A stretch of 64,000 bases of DNA from Glycocaulis sp050485565 (GCF_050485565.1 NZ_JBJHBQ010000005.1:62001-126000); one strand, 5' to 3'; shown: positions 32,914-41,490, numbered from the stretch's first letter. A program made the numbers and translations. Notes: generated by a model not told the origin, from the letters alone.

Positions 32914-33996
32914 ATGTCATTCCTGCGCACCAGTCTTCTCCTGCCTGCCCTGCTCGTAGCGCTCGCAGCCTGCAATCCGGCAGACGAGACGCCCGCCGGG
33001 GACATGCCCCCGCCCCAGGGCGCGCCTGACGCGATTTCAGGGCAACTGGCCGAGGATGCCAGCGAGATCGGCACCTTCCCCACCCTGACGGGTGAGTTGC
33101 CCGCCATCGTCGCGCACCGGGGTGCCAGCGGATATTTCCCCGAACATACCCTGCCCGCCTTCCAGCTCGCCAATGAGCAGGGCGCGGACATTCTCGAACC
33201 CGACCTGATGGTCTCGCGCGATGGCGTGCTGATCGTGCGTCACGACCCCTACCTCTCCACCTCCACCGACGTCGCCGACCGGCCCGAGTTTGCCGACCGC
33301 CGCCGCGAGCTGATGGGCCATGAAGACTGGTGGGTGATGGACTTCACCGCGCAGGAGCTGCAATCGCTCAACGCCCGGCAGGTCTTCCCCGACCGCCCGC
33401 AGGAGCATAATGACCGCTTCCCTGTCATGACCTTTGGCGACTTCCTCGACATGGTGGAAGGGATGGAGGCGCGCTGCCGGTGTGAAATCCCGGTCGAGCC
33501 GGAGATCAAGCTGCCGGCTGAACACACCGCCATGGGGCTTGATCCGGCTCCCATCCTCATCGCGGAGCTGGAAGCGCGCGGGCTCAACACCGAAGACTCG
33601 CTGGTCATCATCCAGTCCTTCGATGCGCCGTTTCTCGAACGCCTGCGCCCGATGACGCCGCTGCCGCTGGCCATGCTGCACTATGGTGATGAGGAAGGCG
33701 GCAACATGAATGGCTACAGCCTTGAGCAGGTGGCCGAATTTGCCGATGCCATCGGCCCCTATAAGGGCCTGCTGCTGAACCCTGACGGCTCCAGCACCGG
33801 CTATCTCGAACACGCCCATGCGCTGGGTCTGGTGGTCCACACCTGGACGCACCGCGATGACCGGCCTTCCTTGCTCGCCGACGGCGATACCGATGACGAG
33901 CTGCGCGCCCTGTTCGCGCTGGGCGTGGACGGCGTGTTCACCGACTTTCCTGATACGGCGGTGCGCATCCGCGAGGAAATGCTGAACGCTGAATAG
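32914..33996 (+). CDS. Glycerophosphodiester phosphodiesterase lipoprotein (GlpQ-type)
   Basis: 360 aa from the ATG at 32914. The lipobox LVALAAC puts the lipidated Cys at residue 20, so it is membrane-anchored in the periplasm. GDPD motifs: AHRGASGYFPEHT (H68 and nearby), the E95/D97 metal pair in ILEPDLM, and the general acid/base H110 (VRHDP). It hydrolyses glycerophosphodiesters to glycerol-3-phosphate and alcohol; the length and the loop after VRHDPYLS fit the periplasmic GlpQ group. Confidence 0.9.
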   Translation: MSFLRTSLLLPALLVALAACNPADETPAGDMPPPQGAPDAISGQLAEDASEIGTFPTLTGELPAIVAHRGASGYFPEHTLPAFQLANEQGADILEPDLMVSRDGVLIVRHDPYLSTSTDVADRPEFADRRRELMGHEDWWVMDFTAQELQSLNARQVFPDRPQEHNDRFPVMTFGDFLDMVEGMEARCRCEIPVEPEIKLPAEHTAMGLDPAPILIAELEARGLNTEDSLVIIQSFDAPFLERLRPMTPLPLAMLHYGDEEGGNMNGYSLEQVAEFADAIGPYKGLLLNPDGSSTGYLEHAHALGLVVHTWTHRDDRPSLLADGDTDDELRALFALGVDGVFTDFPDTAVRIREEMLNAE

Positions 33997-34054
33997 ATTT
34001 TTCATCGCTCTGCGGGCAGGTTTGGCGTCTTCGACATCCTCGTGAGGCCAGCCC

Positions 34055-35209
34055 ATGGACCGCCGCTCTGCCCTGAAACTCCTGTCTGGTGCAGGGCTTG
34101 GCCTTGCCGCCGCGCCTCTGGTCTCTGCGGGCCGTGCAGGCGCACGCACGCCCTCGCTGGACCAGCCGCCAAACTTCATCCCCGCAGACATCTCGCCGCG
34201 CCGGATCATCCGTCAGGTGGTGGGACTGCGTCCCTTCCGCGAGGCGGGCTATGTGGTGCGTGCCGAGCGCTTTGACCGGCGCAAGACGCTTGTTCACCAT
34301 TACGGCCATGGCGGCGCGGGCGTGACGATGAGCTGGGGCACAGCCGCCGAGGCCGAGCGCGCGCTTCTCGAGGCCACGTCCGAGCGTTCTGTCGCCGTGC
34401 TGGGCTGCGGGGTGATCGGGCTGACGACCGCGCTTCTGCTGCGCCGCCGGGGCATGGATGTGACCATCTATGCGCAAAGCCTGCCGCCCCACACCACCTC
34501 GAATATCGCAGGCGCGGTCTGGGGGCCGTCCAGCCTCTATCGCCGCCACGCCGTAGACGAAGCCTTTGTGGCGCGCTTCGTGGATGCCGCGCGGGTCAGC
34601 CAGCGCGCCTTCCAGCACTACGCACAAGATCCGCGCTACGGCGTGTACTGGCTGCGCCAGTATGATTTCTCACTGCGCACGCCAGACGGCCCGCGCGAGC
34701 CGCAGCCGCTCGACCATCTCTATCCCGGCCTCATCCGCCATACCGACCCCGATCGCTGGTTCGGCTATCCAAGCGTGATTGAAAACCACGTGCTGATGAT
34801 CGATCCGGACATATATTTGCGCGCCCTGATGGCCGATTTTGAAAACGCAGGCGGGCGCATCGTCACGGCGCACTTTGAAACGCCATCAGACGTGGCACGC
34901 CTCTCCGAGCGGGTGATCGTCAACTGCACGGGGCTGGGTGCGCGCGATCTCTTCGGGGATGACAAGCTACGGCCCATGGCAGGCCAGCTGACCATGCTGC
35001 TGCCGCAGCCGGAGCTCGATTACGCCTATAGCGCGTGGGAGGGCGGGATACTCTACATGTTCCCGCGCCGCAGCTCGGTCGTGCTCGGCGGCACGACAGA
35101 CCTCGATCTGGCCGACACCCACCCCTCAGCCGATGAAACCGCCCGCCAGCTGGATGGCCATGCGCGCATCGCCCGGCGGGTTGCGGGAATTGAGCGGGTG
35201 GGGGAGTAG
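34055..35209 (+). CDS. Tat-exported D-amino-acid-oxidase-like flavoenzyme with permuted domain order
   Basis: 384 aa. The N-terminal signal DRRSALKLL plus a hydrophobic stretch looks like a twin-arginine signal with export of a folded flavoprotein. Residues 50-105 (IIRQVVGLRPFR, HHYGHGGAGVTMSWGTA) correspond to the C-terminal part of classical D-amino-acid oxidases, including the substrate Arg (here R59). Only after this comes the FAD Rossmann motif VAVLGCGVIGLTTALLL (113-129), then TTSNIAGAVW, VNCTG and finally YMFPRRSSVVLGG. The segment that normally closes the protein has moved to the front. Oxidation of a D-amino acid or related amine in the periplasm is inferred. Confidence 0.8.
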   Translation: MDRRSALKLLSGAGLGLAAAPLVSAGRAGARTPSLDQPPNFIPADISPRRIIRQVVGLRPFREAGYVVRAERFDRRKTLVHHYGHGGAGVTMSWGTAAEAERALLEATSERSVAVLGCGVIGLTTALLLRRRGMDVTIYAQSLPPHTTSNIAGAVWGPSSLYRRHAVDEAFVARFVDAARVSQRAFQHYAQDPRYGVYWLRQYDFSLRTPDGPREPQPLDHLYPGLIRHTDPDRWFGYPSVIENHVLMIDPDIYLRALMADFENAGGRIVTAHFETPSDVARLSERVIVNCTGLGARDLFGDDKLRPMAGQLTMLLPQPELDYAYSAWEGGILYMFPRRSSVVLGGTTDLDLADTHPSADETARQLDGHARIARRVAGIERVGE

Positions 35210-35222
35210 GTATTGTCGCCTT

Positions 35223-35336
35223 TCTCCCTCCGTTTACGGGGGGAGTGGCCCGAAGGGCCGAGGGGCGGATTTTGAAAAGAAAAGCTTCCCCCCTCCGTCA
35301 GCTACGCTGACACCTCCCCCGTAAACGGGGGAGGAA
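35223..35336. repeat. Intergenic inverted repeat, family C
   Basis: CTCCCTCCGTTTACGGGGG near the left end and CTCCCCCGTAAACGGGGGAG at the right are inverted copies of one motif; between them lie GGCCCGAAGGGCC and CAGCTACGCTG palindromes. It separates two convergent genes (the oxidase and purA). It resembles repeats frequent between alphaproteobacterial genes; no coding potential. Confidence 0.75.
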
Positions 35337-35360
35337 AGCGTCTATTCCGCGGACCGGCGC

Positions 35361-36650
35361 TCACCCCCTGAACGGGTCCTGCATCAGGATCACGTCCTCG
35401 CGCTCCGGGCTGGTAGAGACCATGGCGACGGGAGTTTGGATCAGCTCCTCGATACGGCGCACATATTTCACCGCCTCGGCTGGCAGATCAGCCCAGGAGC
35501 GCGCGCCTTTGGTCGAGCCGCTCCACCCTTCCATTTCCTCATAGACGGGCGTGACGCGCGCCTGATCGGCGGTAGAGGCGGGCAGGCGGTCAATGATTTT
35601 CCCGTCCAGCTCATACCCGGTGCAGACTTTAAGCGTTTCAAATCCGTCCAGCACATCCAGCTTGGTCAGCACGATGCCGTTCAGCCCGTTAATCTTGGCA
35701 GACTGGCGCACCAGCACGGCGTCAAACCAGCCGCAGCGGCGCTGGCGGGAGGTGACGGTGCCAAACTCATGGCCCTTCTCTCCGATCAGGCGGCCGGTCT
35801 CGTCAGTCAGCTCGGTCGGGAACGGGCCTTCGCCCACGCGCGTGGTGTAGGCCTTCACGATGCCCAGCACATAGCCGGTCTTGCCGGGGCCAACGCCTGT
35901 ACCGGCTGCGGCCTGGCCTGAAACCGTGTTGGAGCTGGTGACGAAAGGATAGGTGCCGTGATCCACATCAAGGAAGGCACCCTGGGCGCCTTCAAAGAGG
36001 ACTTTCTTGTCCTCAGCGATGGCCTCATCCAGCAGCCGCCAGACCGGCGCGGCATAGGGCAGGATTTTCGGCGCGATCTCCAGCAATGAGGCCACCAGCT
36101 CGTCAGCACAGTATTCCGCCTCGCCATAGCCACGGCGCAGCGCGTTGTGATGGTGCAAGAGGTCGGCCACACGGGCGCGCAGCCCCTTTTCGTCAGCCAG
36201 ATCAATCACGCGCACGGCCCGGCGGCCGACCTTGTCCTCATAGGCAGGGCCGATGCCGCGGCGCGTGGTGCCGATCTTCATGCCGTCGTCCAGGGTTTCG
36301 CGGAAGCCATCAAGCTCGCGGTGAACGGGCAGGATGAGGGCAGCCGTCTCGGCGATCTTTACCAGATCAGGCGTAATCGCGACGCCCTGCGCGCGCACCT
36401 TCTCCACCTCGGCCAGGAAAGCCCAAGGATCGATGACAACACCATTGCCCAGAAGCGAGAGCTTGCCGCGCACGACACCGGAGGGCATCAGCGACAGCTT
36501 GTAGACCACCCCGTCCACGACCAGCGTGTGACCGGCATTATGCCCGCCCTGAAAGCGCGCCACCACATCTGCCCTGAGGGACAGCCAGTCGACAATCTTG
36601 CCCTTGCCCTCGTCACCCCACTGGGCGCCGACGACGACTACATTGGCCAT
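35361..36650 (-). CDS. purA: Adenylosuccinate synthetase
   Basis: 429 aa from the ATG at 36650 (MANVVVVGAQWGDEGKGK). P-loop GDEGKGK at 12-18, GHNAGHT near 40, the GTRRGIGPAYEDK loop and TRVGEGPFPTE are all present. It makes adenylosuccinate from IMP, aspartate and GTP, the first step to AMP. It stands alone, as is common. Confidence 0.98.
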   Translation of the reverse strand: MANVVVVGAQWGDEGKGKIVDWLSLRADVVARFQGGHNAGHTLVVDGVVYKLSLMPSGVVRGKLSLLGNGVVIDPWAFLAEVEKVRAQGVAITPDLVKIAETAALILPVHRELDGFRETLDDGMKIGTTRRGIGPAYEDKVGRRAVRVIDLADEKGLRARVADLLHHHNALRRGYGEAEYCADELVASLLEIAPKILPYAAPVWRLLDEAIAEDKKVLFEGAQGAFLDVDHGTYPFVTSSNTVSGQAAAGTGVGPGKTGYVLGIVKAYTTRVGEGPFPTELTDETGRLIGEKGHEFGTVTSRQRRCGWFDAVLVRQSAKINGLNGIVLTKLDVLDGFETLKVCTGYELDGKIIDRLPASTADQARVTPVYEEMEGWSGSTKGARSWADLPAEAVKYVRRIEELIQTPVAMVSTSPEREDVILMQDPFRG

Positions 36651-36774
36651 GAGAGAAACTCCGCTTGATATGCGGAATGACGGCTTAAACGCCCCTTGGC
36701 ACCGGGGCAAGCCCGGTTGGCCGCTGACCCTGAATCAGGTTTGCCTGCCTGCAGGCGATAAATGGGAGAGAGAC

Positions 36775-37350
36775 ATGAAGTTCCGTATCCAGACCATCAG
36801 CCCGGCACTGGCGGGCGTTGCATTGCTTGCCTCGGCGGCCAGCGCGCAATGCGATACCAGCCAGCTGGAAGAGCTTGCTTTCGTGAACGGCAGCTGGAAC
36901 GCCTATGCATGGGACGGCAGCTTTGCCGGCCAGCGCTATTTCGTGCTCGACGGGGATGGCTGCGGCGCGGTGGAGCTGGCGGTTCAGGGCGAGATGTTCA
37001 GCCCGCACCGCAATCTCGGCCTCAACAGCCAGGACGGTCTGTGGATCGAGCGCGCGACCATGGATGATGCCAGCGTGGAAATGTCCGGCCCGCTTGGCGC
37101 GGACGGCGTGCTGGCCATGGAGGGCCTGCTCACCGAGGCTGATGGGCGCGAGATGCCGGTACGCGCACGCTGGGCGGCGCGCGATGACGGCACGATGATC
37201 CACAAACAGGAAATCCGCTATGGCAGCGGCCAGCCATGGAGCATTTTGCGGGCCTATACCTATGTCCGCCCCGAGGAAGACCCCAACGGGCCGGAACCCG
37301 CCATGAACGCGACGGGTCCGGAGCTTGGCGAGGACGCGTTCGGCAGCTAG
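36775..37350 (+). CDS. Secreted protein of unknown function
   Basis: 191 aa from the ATG at 36775, with GGGAGAGAG upstream. A clear signal peptide is cleaved near ASA|QCD. The mature part (NGSWNAYAWDGSFAGQRYFVLDGDGCGAVELAVQGEMF...GLWIERATMDD) alternates strands with turns and may be a lipocalin-like beta-barrel; two Cys could form a disulfide. It is divergent from purA and convergent with the PagL-like gene. Function not known. Confidence 0.65.
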   Translation: MKFRIQTISPALAGVALLASAASAQCDTSQLEELAFVNGSWNAYAWDGSFAGQRYFVLDGDGCGAVELAVQGEMFSPHRNLGLNSQDGLWIERATMDDASVEMSGPLGADGVLAMEGLLTEADGREMPVRARWAARDDGTMIHKQEIRYGSGQPWSILRAYTYVRPEEDPNGPEPAMNATGPELGEDAFGS

Positions 37351-37370
37351 GGCCTGTCCTCATAAAGGCC

Positions 37371-37934
37371 CTACCGCCCGAAGCGCCAGCTGATACGCGC
37401 GCCAACCTCATCAAGGCCCTGATTGCGGCCCTGGCCGAGGATCTGGCCGTTGGAGAAGTGCTCGTAATACACGCCCACAGCGACGTTTGGCGTCACCGCA
37501 TAGTCCAGTCCCAGCTGGGTGTGGAAGAGCAAGCGCGAGCCCAGCAGGGCGCGCGAGCTGGCCAGGCGGATACGATCGGGATCATTGGGCGGCAATTGCG
37601 ATACGTCACGCACACCGTCGTGATAGGCGACACCAAAACCGCCATCCACCGACCAGTTCTCTGAAAAATGCCCGGTCCACAGGAAGCCCGCCGCGCCCAG
37701 ATTGGTGTTCCCGGCCGAATTGAACGAGCCATAGAGATAGGGGCGCGGCGACCAGACCGGTGACAGGAAGTCCGGGCTGTCAAACACGACCTGCCCGGTT
37801 ATCTGCACCCCGTCCTCGATGCTGCGGGCCAGATCATGGGCGACGACGCCCAGCCGGATTTCGCTGATCTGGGCTTGCGCCATACCAGCGGAGAAAGACA
37901 AGGCCAGAAGGCCAGCAATTAACGACGTGCGCAT
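37371..37934 (-). CDS. pagL: PagL-like lipid A 3-O-deacylase (acyloxyacyl hydrolase)
   Basis: 187 aa from the ATG at 37934: a signal peptide cleaved after MAQA, an eight-strand outer-membrane barrel, and the motif YYEHFSNG holding the catalytic pair H159 and S161. Acidic residues D175/E176 lie where the third member of the PagL triad is expected, though not at the exact spacing. It would remove the 3-O acyl chain of lipid A. The C-terminal RFGR deviates slightly from the usual final Phe. Confidence 0.8.
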   Translation of the reverse strand: MRTSLIAGLLALSFSAGMAQAQISEIRLGVVAHDLARSIEDGVQITGQVVFDSPDFLSPVWSPRPYLYGSFNSAGNTNLGAAGFLWTGHFSENWSVDGGFGVAYHDGVRDVSQLPPNDPDRIRLASSRALLGSRLLFHTQLGLDYAVTPNVAVGVYYEHFSNGQILGQGRNQGLDEVGARISWRFGR

Positions 37935-38251
37935 GGGAATCCCCCGGTTGAACGGGTTCACCATATGGCGGAATGCAAGGAAGGAAAAGCGGCCTGTTGG
38001 ACGCAAGGTGGGACCCGCCACGGCGCCGCGCCGGCGCTCCATCGCCCCCCTCAGTGCGATTTGTGTGCCGCGCTGGGACATCCGGGCGGATCCCGGCACA
38101 CGCTTCGCAAGATTGGTGCTCACGAGGGTGCGCCTCGCCGGAGTCGGCATCTCCAGCCAGTCATGACTAGCGGCCAAGAAAGGCGGTTAATGTGCGTTAA
38201 TGGGGCAATTGCGCGGCGGAACGGCAGGCTTGGCCCGTATCGACATTCAGC
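37935..38251. other. Gene-free interval with a long hairpin
   Basis: No coding signal seen. GTGTGCCG (38063-38070) and CGGCACAC (38094-38101) form an 8-bp stem that continues inward as GGA/TCC and a TCC-GGGC-GGA tip. TTAATGTGCGTTAATG near 38188 is a short direct repeat. No promoter with good spacing was found. Confidence 0.45.
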
Positions 38252-38776
38252 CTAGGGCCGGTAGGGAATTATCGCATCGAGCTCCAGCGTATAGGCCACA
38301 GCGGCCAGATCCGTGTCCTGGCGCTGCACGCGGATCACCCCTTCGGCGTAGATCGGATCCCACAGCCCGGCAACCTCCACCGGCTCGGATGTTTCCACAT
38401 AGACCAGCTGGTTGGGCGGGGGCGGCGGCACGTGGATGCACGCGCCTACATAGGGAACCAGCAGGAAGCGGGTCACCCGTCCGCCGGAAAAATAGTCAAA
38501 CGGCAGAATATAGCCGCCAAGCCGGACGCGCTGGCCGTCCAGCTCCTCGACCGCGGCAAAGCTCATGATCTGGGGAAACTGCTCGGCGCCGAAATGGTCA
38601 AACCCCATCTCTATCGCCTGCATCTGCTGCAGACGGGCCAGCCGCTCGCCCTCGCCTTCGGGCAGCAGGTCGGCCCAGACAATGGACCGCGCAGCATCGC
38701 CATCACCGGCACGGGCGACGCCCACCAGCAGGCTGGCGGCAAAAAAGAGGCAGATCAGAAGAGCGCGTAACACCAT
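38252..38776 (-). CDS. DUF3299 protein, probable zinc-responsive periplasmic factor
   Basis: 174 aa from the ATG at 38776. A signal peptide (MVLRALLICLFFAASLLVGVARA) precedes the DUF3299 core: RVRLGGYILPFDYFSGG, FLLVPYVGACIHVPPPPPNQ, GLWDP. The Cys-His-Pro-rich loop could bind a metal. A Zur-like palindrome lies 47-63 bp upstream. Neighbouring zinc genes suggest a role in zinc handling. The family is uncharacterised as far as I know. Confidence 0.8.
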   Translation of the reverse strand: MVLRALLICLFFAASLLVGVARAGDGDAARSIVWADLLPEGEGERLARLQQMQAIEMGFDHFGAEQFPQIMSFAAVEELDGQRVRLGGYILPFDYFSGGRVTRFLLVPYVGACIHVPPPPPNQLVYVETSEPVEVAGLWDPIYAEGVIRVQRQDTDLAAVAYTLELDAIIPYRP

Positions 38777-38822
38777 GGGCGGAATGTGTGCACACACTCC
38801 GCCCCCGGCAAGCACGGCTTAC

Positions 38823-38839
38823 ACGTTATAATATAACGT
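38823..38839 (-). promoter_or_regulatory. Zur-like operator upstream of the DUF3299 gene
   Basis: ACGTTATAATATAACGT is a 17-bp palindrome, perfect except for its central base. It matches the general GTTATAnTATAAC form of Zur boxes and lies between the zrgA-like stop and the DUF3299 start, giving the last gene its own zinc control. Confidence 0.65.
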
Positions 38840-38842
38840 AGA

Positions 38843-39592
38843 TTAGCGGATGGAGAGCGTGGCCGAGGATGCGGTGAGCGTTTCTGACGCGCTGCGCGTG
38901 CCGTCGAAAAACTGAATGTTCACGCGCTCAAGACGGTCAAATCCGTCAAACATCGCGCGGGTATCCACACGGGTAAGCCGGGTGGGCGCAGAGCACGCAT
39001 AGGTCCAGGTCACAAAGCCGTCAGAATAGCGCCGTTCGTCGTCACCATGGCTGTGGCTGTGGCCATGCCCATGGTCATGCGGCGGTGTTTCGGCTTCGCT
39101 GTGATCGCCGTAATGATCGTGAGCGTGGTCGTGGTCGTGATCGTGATCGTGATCCGCCTCATCATGGTCATGCCCGTGATGATCGTGGTCATGGTCATGC
39201 GGCTCCTCGCCATCATGGTCCATATGCTCATGGTCATGGTCGTGATCACCGGAATGGGCTTCGGCAGGCGGGAAACCTTCAAGCAGTGTTTCGGTGAGGC
39301 TGCATCCGGCCTCGGCATTGAAGGCCGGGCGGACATCACCCTCAAGCGCCGCAATCGCAGCCGCCACCAGCGCATACTCGTCCGCGTTACGCGGCGCGCG
39401 TTCAAAGCCGATCAGATTATAGAGCGGGCTTTCCAGCTCCGTGACCAGCGTACCGTCCGGATTGAGCGCTACGGCCAGCTCGGCAAGCCCGTGAACATGT
39501 GTCCCGGCGTGGCGGTGCTCATGTTCCTGCGCAAGGGAAGGGGCGGTCAGGGCGGTACCGGCAAGAAGCGTGGCAAGGGCGAGGCGTTTCAT
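38843..39592 (-). CDS. Periplasmic zinc-binding protein, ZrgA family (DUF2796)
   Basis: 249 aa. Signal peptide cleaved after APSLA. Domain part 1 (HRHAGTHVHGLAELAVALNPDGTLVTELESPLYNLIGFE) is typical of DUF2796/ZrgA. A His/Asp-rich linker (about residues 112-185, dozens of His in HDHDHDH runs) must bind Zn2+ in bulk. It ends with a beta-rich domain containing WTYACS. It overlaps the ZIP gene stop by four bases. The protein likely captures periplasmic zinc for the transporter. Confidence 0.87.
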   Translation of the reverse strand: MKRLALATLLAGTALTAPSLAQEHEHRHAGTHVHGLAELAVALNPDGTLVTELESPLYNLIGFERAPRNADEYALVAAAIAALEGDVRPAFNAEAGCSLTETLLEGFPPAEAHSGDHDHDHEHMDHDGEEPHDHDHDHHGHDHDEADHDHDHDHDHAHDHYGDHSEAETPPHDHGHGHSHSHGDDERRYSDGFVTWTYACSAPTRLTRVDTRAMFDGFDRLERVNIQFFDGTRSASETLTASSATLSIR

Positions 39593-40476
39593 GGCTGCTC
39601 TCCTGATTGGCTCACACGATGAACGTTTGTGTACCCATCGCTGTTCCGCGCCGAGGCTGGACCGCCTACGGGGCCAAAATGCGGCGCAGCGGAAATGACC
39701 AGCGCGTCATCATGGGCGTGATCGTGGTCGTGGGCGTGATGATGATGGTGATCGTGTCCGGCCCTGTGCGCCGCCGTCAGGCCGGTGGCAGCAACGATGC
39801 CCAGCACCACCATCGGAACGGCGCGGCGAAGCCCGCCTGTGCGGGCATGGACCAGAAGATGGGCGGCGGCCACATGGATCAGCACCCCGGCAGCAAGGCC
39901 CAGCAATCCGGCCACCAGCGCGGGCGACAATGCGCCTGCAAACGGCGCAGTGGCACCGGCAAAGACAAGCGTGGAAACACCCGCAGCCAGGAAGGACCAG
40001 AGCGCGGCGCGGCCATCGCTTAACCCGGCGCGCTGCAGAAGGATGAAGCATACGGCCGCATCAGCCGGTTTGTGCAGAAGCAGGCCCGCACCGGCAGCCA
40101 GGCCGGAAAAGGAATCCGAGGCAAAGGCGATCGTGTAGGTCAGCCCGTCAAAAGCGGCGTGCAAGGCAATCGCCAGCACGGGCGCGAGCGCGGCAGCGGC
40201 CTCCCGGTCCGGCGCAAACAGGCCCGCAGCCCGGCGCAAGACCAGGCCCATCACCAGACCGGCCCCGATCATCCACACCGCAATCGGGGAACCCGCCAGC
40301 GATTCCGGGATCAGGTGAAGGACGGCAATCGTCAGAAGAAGACCAGCGGAAAACGCGGCCAGCAGCGGCGAATGGGCGCGCGTAAACCCGGCAGCCACAC
40401 GCATGCCGGCAAGCGTGATCAGGACCACGCCTGCGGCCAGCAGGGCAAATACGAAGGTGAGCGTCACCGAGTCCAA
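39589..40476 (-). CDS. ZIP-family zinc permease
   Basis: 295 aa with about eight membrane helices. Metal-site motifs HLIPES in TM2-3, HAAFDGLTY in TM4, LLHKPADAA in TM5 fit ZIP transporters. A long cytoplasmic or periplasmic His tail (HDHHHHHAHDHDHAHDD) near residue 245 would bind zinc. It lies first in the unit ZIP-zrgA, behind a Zur-like box at 40526-40538. It likely imports Zn2+ across the inner membrane. Confidence 0.88.
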   Translation of the reverse strand: MDSVTLTFVFALLAAGVVLITLAGMRVAAGFTRAHSPLLAAFSAGLLLTIAVLHLIPESLAGSPIAVWMIGAGLVMGLVLRRAAGLFAPDREAAAALAPVLAIALHAAFDGLTYTIAFASDSFSGLAAGAGLLLHKPADAAVCFILLQRAGLSDGRAALWSFLAAGVSTLVFAGATAPFAGALSPALVAGLLGLAAGVLIHVAAAHLLVHARTGGLRRAVPMVVLGIVAATGLTAAHRAGHDHHHHHAHDHDHAHDDALVISAAPHFGPVGGPASARNSDGYTNVHRVSQSGEQP

Positions 40477-40525
40477 AACGGCTCCAGACCGGCAGTATCA
40501 GCGCCATCGGGCGCGCTGCCGTAAC

Positions 40526-40538
40526 GTTATTCTGTAAC
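40526..40538 (-). promoter_or_regulatory. Zur-like operator upstream of the ZIP gene
   Basis: GTTATTCTGTAAC has half-sites GTTAT and GTAAC, one base from the palindrome seen at 38823-38839. It lies 50 bp upstream of the ZIP start, and a further GTAAC precedes it at 40521. Repression by zinc-loaded Zur is the natural reading. Confidence 0.5.
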
Positions 40539-40613
40539 AAGGTCTGGATTTAGCGGTTCAGCGCCGCGCTGGCAAGGCGGGGCGGGTGAAAAAGGTGTGG
40601 GCAGAGCGGGAGC

Positions 40614-41090
40614 CTACTCCTGATCACCCATCATGGACTGCATATAGCGGTCCTCGCCGATGCGGCCAATGAGTTCGAGCTGGGTTTCGAGGAAATCGAT
40701 ATGCTCTTCTTCCGATTTCAGGATCACTTCGAGCAGGTCGCGTGAGCCATAATCACGCACGTCCTCGCAATAGGCGATGGCGTCCTTGTAGATCGGGTGG
40801 GCTTTCAGCTCGGCCTTGAGATCGAGCTCCAGACATTCTTTGAGCGTCTCGCCGATCATCACCTTGCCCAGATCCTGCACATTGGGCAGGCCCTCGAGGA
40901 AGAGGATACGGTCGATGAGCATATCGGCATGCTTCATCTCGTCGATGGATTCCTCGTACTCGATCTTGGCGATTTTGTTGAAGCCCCAGTTCTTGAACAT
41001 GCGGGCATGCAGGAAATACTGGTTGACCGTGGTCAGCTCCAGTTTGAGCGCCTTGTTGAGATGCTCGATAACGCCGCTATCGCCTTTCAT
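40614..41090 (-). CDS. bfr: Bacterioferritin
   Basis: 158 aa from the ATG at 41090. Ferroxidase ligands E18, E51 and H54 and the haem ligand M52 (EEMKHA-like segment ESIDEMKHAD) are present, as are the C-terminal ligands in EEEHIDFLE. A 24-subunit haem ferritin that stores iron. It lies downstream of, and on the same strand as, the bfd gene. Confidence 0.95.
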   Translation of the reverse strand: MKGDSGVIEHLNKALKLELTTVNQYFLHARMFKNWGFNKIAKIEYEESIDEMKHADMLIDRILFLEGLPNVQDLGKVMIGETLKECLELDLKAELKAHPIYKDAIAYCEDVRDYGSRDLLEVILKSEEEHIDFLETQLELIGRIGEDRYMQSMMGDQE

Positions 41091-41211
41091 GGCCCTCGCC
41101 TCCTGCCGGTTTGCCTGATTTGCGCACAGACTACAGGATGGAGAGCGGAGGCGAAAGCCCAAGCCCCTGATTTTGTTTGCTTTTGTTTCTAAGAGGCGTT
41201 TGCAGCGGAGC

Positions 41212-41412
41212 CTATTCGGCGGCGATGGCGTGCGGCATCGGCGCCATCGGCGCGAGCGATTGCTCGATCAGGCTGGCCGCCTCTTCAAAGCAGCGCCCGC
41301 AGCGCGGCTTGGCCCCGCACGCCTTGAACGCGCTGGTCACGTCCTGCGCGCCGCCTTTGGCGGCATCGCGGAACTGCGAGCATTTTAGGGCGTTGCAGAT
41401 GCACACATACAT
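41212..41412 (-). CDS. bfd: Bacterioferritin-associated ferredoxin
   Basis: 66 aa from the ATG at 41412 (MYVCICNAL). Four Cys ligands C4, C6, C38 and C41 (CICN and CGRC) bind a [2Fe-2S] cluster. Bfd reduces bacterioferritin haem to release Fe2+, and it is adjacent to bfr. An inverted repeat at 41460-41490 upstream may be the iron-responsive site. Confidence 0.92.
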   Translation of the reverse strand: MYVCICNALKCSQFRDAAKGGAQDVTSAFKACGAKPRCGRCFEEAASLIEQSLAPMAPMPHAIAAE

Positions 41413-41459
41413 GGGCGGGCGGACCTTTAATGCTGGAGAACGCGCCCTTATCGCGACGC

Positions 41460-41490
41460 ATTCGCATTTGCATGTCTCACACCTGCGAAT
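41460..41490 (-). promoter_or_regulatory. Inverted repeat upstream of bfd
   Basis: ATTCGCA (41460-41466) and TGCGAAT (41484-41490) face each other across 17 bases, 48 bp or more upstream of the bfd start. Adjacent ATTGTCAAT (41492-) is another short dyad. An iron regulator such as Fur or Irr could bind here; the class is not decidable by eye. Confidence 0.35.
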
